From assembly GCF_003399635.1 (NCBI RefSeq), contig NZ_NBXB01000011.1, positions 1 to 64,000 of the forward strand: a stretch of DNA of 64,000 bases. The letters run 5' to 3'. Made by a program: the position numbers and the translations under genes. Every line of letters starts with the position of its first letter. Position 1 is the first letter of the stretch. Positions 63,128 through 64,000 of this stretch are shown piece after piece. This stretch comes from Subtercola boreus. Its GTDB lineage: Bacteria; Actinomycetota; Actinomycetes; Actinomycetales; Microbacteriaceae. The notes beneath the pieces are model-generated. The model did not search any database and was not told where the DNA came from. It was given only the letters and a program-made list of their open reading frames with translations.

Positions 63128-63233
63128 TCCACACTCACCCGCGCCACGTCGGTACCTCCAACTTCTCCACGACAACTCTGCTCACTACAATCGGGATGCC
63201 CACCTCGTGCTCCCAACGACGAAGGATATGTAT

Positions 63234-64000
63234 ATGAAGATGTCTGTTATCGGCTGCGGCTACCTGGGAGCGGTGCACGCCGCATGCATGGCGGAGCTCG
63301 GCCACGAGGTGGTCGGAATCGACGTCGACCAGTCGAAGATCGATGCGCTCGCCGCAGGCCAGGCCCCGTTCTTCGAACCGGGACTGCCCGAACTGCTGCG
63401 CTCGGCCACGGCCACGGGCCGTCTCTCCTTCTCGACGGATCCGGCTGCGGCCAAGGGATCGCAGGTCCACTTCGTGGCCGTCGGCACCCCGCAGAAGAAG
63501 GGTGAGAACGCCGCAGACCTGACGTACGTCGATGCTGCGGTCGATGGGCTCATCCCCTTCCTGTCGGAGGGTGACCTGGTCGTCGGCAAGTCGACGGTTC
63601 CGGTGGGCACGGCTGCTCGCCTGGCGGCGAAGGTGAAGGCGGGCGCTCCCGGCGCCGACCTCGCCTGGAACCCGGAGTTCCTCCGCGAGGGCTTTGCCGT
63701 CAAGGACACGATCTCGCCCGACCGCCTGGTCTACGGCCTGCCGGGCGGGGAGGGCCACGCGCACGCCAAGGCGCTGCTCGACGAGGTCTATGCGATCGCC
63801 CTCGGGAACGACACCCCTCTCGTCGTGACGGACTACGCCACGGCCGAACTGGTCAAGGTCTCCGCGAACGCCTTCTTGGCGACGAAGATCTCGTTCATCA
63901 ACGCGATGGCCGAGATCGCGGAAGTGACAGGGGCAGACGTCACCCAGCTCGCCGATGCCATCGGTTTCGATTCGAGGATCGGCCGCAAGTTCCTGAACGC
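63234..64000 (+). CDS. ugd: UDP-glucose 6-dehydrogenase, partial at window end
   Basis: The first 255 residues of a UDP-glucose/GDP-mannose dehydrogenase are present. The NAD-binding motif is SVIGCGYLGAVHAACMAELGHEVVGIDVD; then FFEPGLPELLRSA, VHFVAVGTPQKKGENAADLTYVDAAV, VGKSTVPVGTAARL, WNPEFLREGFAVKDTISPDRLVYG and ELVKVSANAFLATKISFINAMAEIAE. The catalytic Cys normally near residue 260-270 lies beyond the window. It makes UDP-glucuronate for the exopolysaccharide. ATG at 63234 follows GAAGG by about 8 nt; in-frame ATGs are also at 63228 and 63240. Confidence 0.95.
   Translation, partial: MKMSVIGCGYLGAVHAACMAELGHEVVGIDVDQSKIDALAAGQAPFFEPGLPELLRSATATGRLSFSTDPAAAKGSQVHFVAVGTPQKKGENAADLTYVDAAVDGLIPFLSEGDLVVGKSTVPVGTAARLAAKVKAGAPGADLAWNPEFLREGFAVKDTISPDRLVYGLPGGEGHAHAKALLDEVYAIALGNDTPLVVTDYATAELVKVSANAFLATKISFINAMAEIAEVTGADVTQLADAIGFDSRIGRKFLN

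Overview
The window is chromosomal DNA of a high-GC actinobacterium, most likely a member of the Microbacteriaceae. The grounds are the strong G/C third-position bias, frequent GTG starts, many genes with a promoter -10 hexamer placed just upstream of the start codon (probable leaderless mRNAs), the dnaX-recR and lysC-asd order, a class Ib ribonucleotide reductase operon, an LAETG surface protein and a short actinobacterial-type SRP RNA. The species assignment is inference; there is no rRNA in the window.

Layout. 1-3.5 kb is an accessory, partly decayed patch: a divergent pair of tiny genes around a symmetric promoter, a PaaX-type regulator pseudogene, an HTH protein plus secreted protein pair, two copies of a 47-bp repeat, another gene remnant and a DUF433/DUF5615 toxin-antitoxin module. 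3.6-13.3 kb holds ribosomal stalk genes rplK-rplA and rplJ-rplL, separated by about 7.5 kb of unrelated genes (GNAT, MDR oxidoreductase, YqaJ-type nuclease, NAD-dependent epimerase, two-component system, DUF1684, DUF2071). 13.4-17.1 kb is an alpha-glucoside-type sugar ABC importer behind a LacI-family operator. 17.1-25.8 kb carries an ABC exporter, cystathionine beta-synthase and a gamma-synthase/lyase, an acidic small protein, a ROK kinase, a permease remnant, a cyclase-family hydrolase and an MFS transporter. 26-29.9 kb is nrdHI-nrdE-nrdF with NrdR and DnaA boxes. 30-32 kb holds glycerate kinase and a thiosulfate/mercaptopyruvate sulfurtransferase. 32.1-37.8 kb has a secreted repeat protein and the xylose locus (xylA-xylB with divergent ROK repressor). 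37.9-41.5 kb holds a saccharopine dehydrogenase-like protein, an LAETG wall protein, tRNA-Ser(GGA) and an NAD(P)-binding protein. 41.6-50.9 kb contains ffs, pta-ackA, a GNAT pseudogene, dnaX-recR and an AtzH-amidase fusion. 51-56 kb contains a YVTN-propeller secreted protein and lysC-asd. 56-59.3 kb has a PAP2 phosphatase and an orphan histidine kinase with a membrane partner. 59.4-64 kb is the start of an exopolysaccharide locus (tyrosine phosphatase, BY-kinase, priming glycosyltransferase, UDP-glucose dehydrogenase running off the end).

How it works together. Most of the window is housekeeping: translation, dNTP supply, acetate metabolism, DNA replication/repair, aspartate-family and sulfur amino acids, xylose and glucoside uptake, and capsule synthesis. 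No phage, insertion sequence or CRISPR array was seen. The items most worth attention are regulatory or structural: a consistent set of leaderless starts, joint NrdR and DnaA sites before nrdHIEF, an 18-bp tandem repeat inside the lysC linker, a 68-bp palindrome at 22.17 kb, competing hairpins in the exopolysaccharide leader, and four gene remnants. I found no clearly new multi-gene system; the HTH/secreted pair at 1.5-2.5 kb and the orphan kinase/membrane pair at 56.9-59.3 kb are the best candidates for something undescribed.
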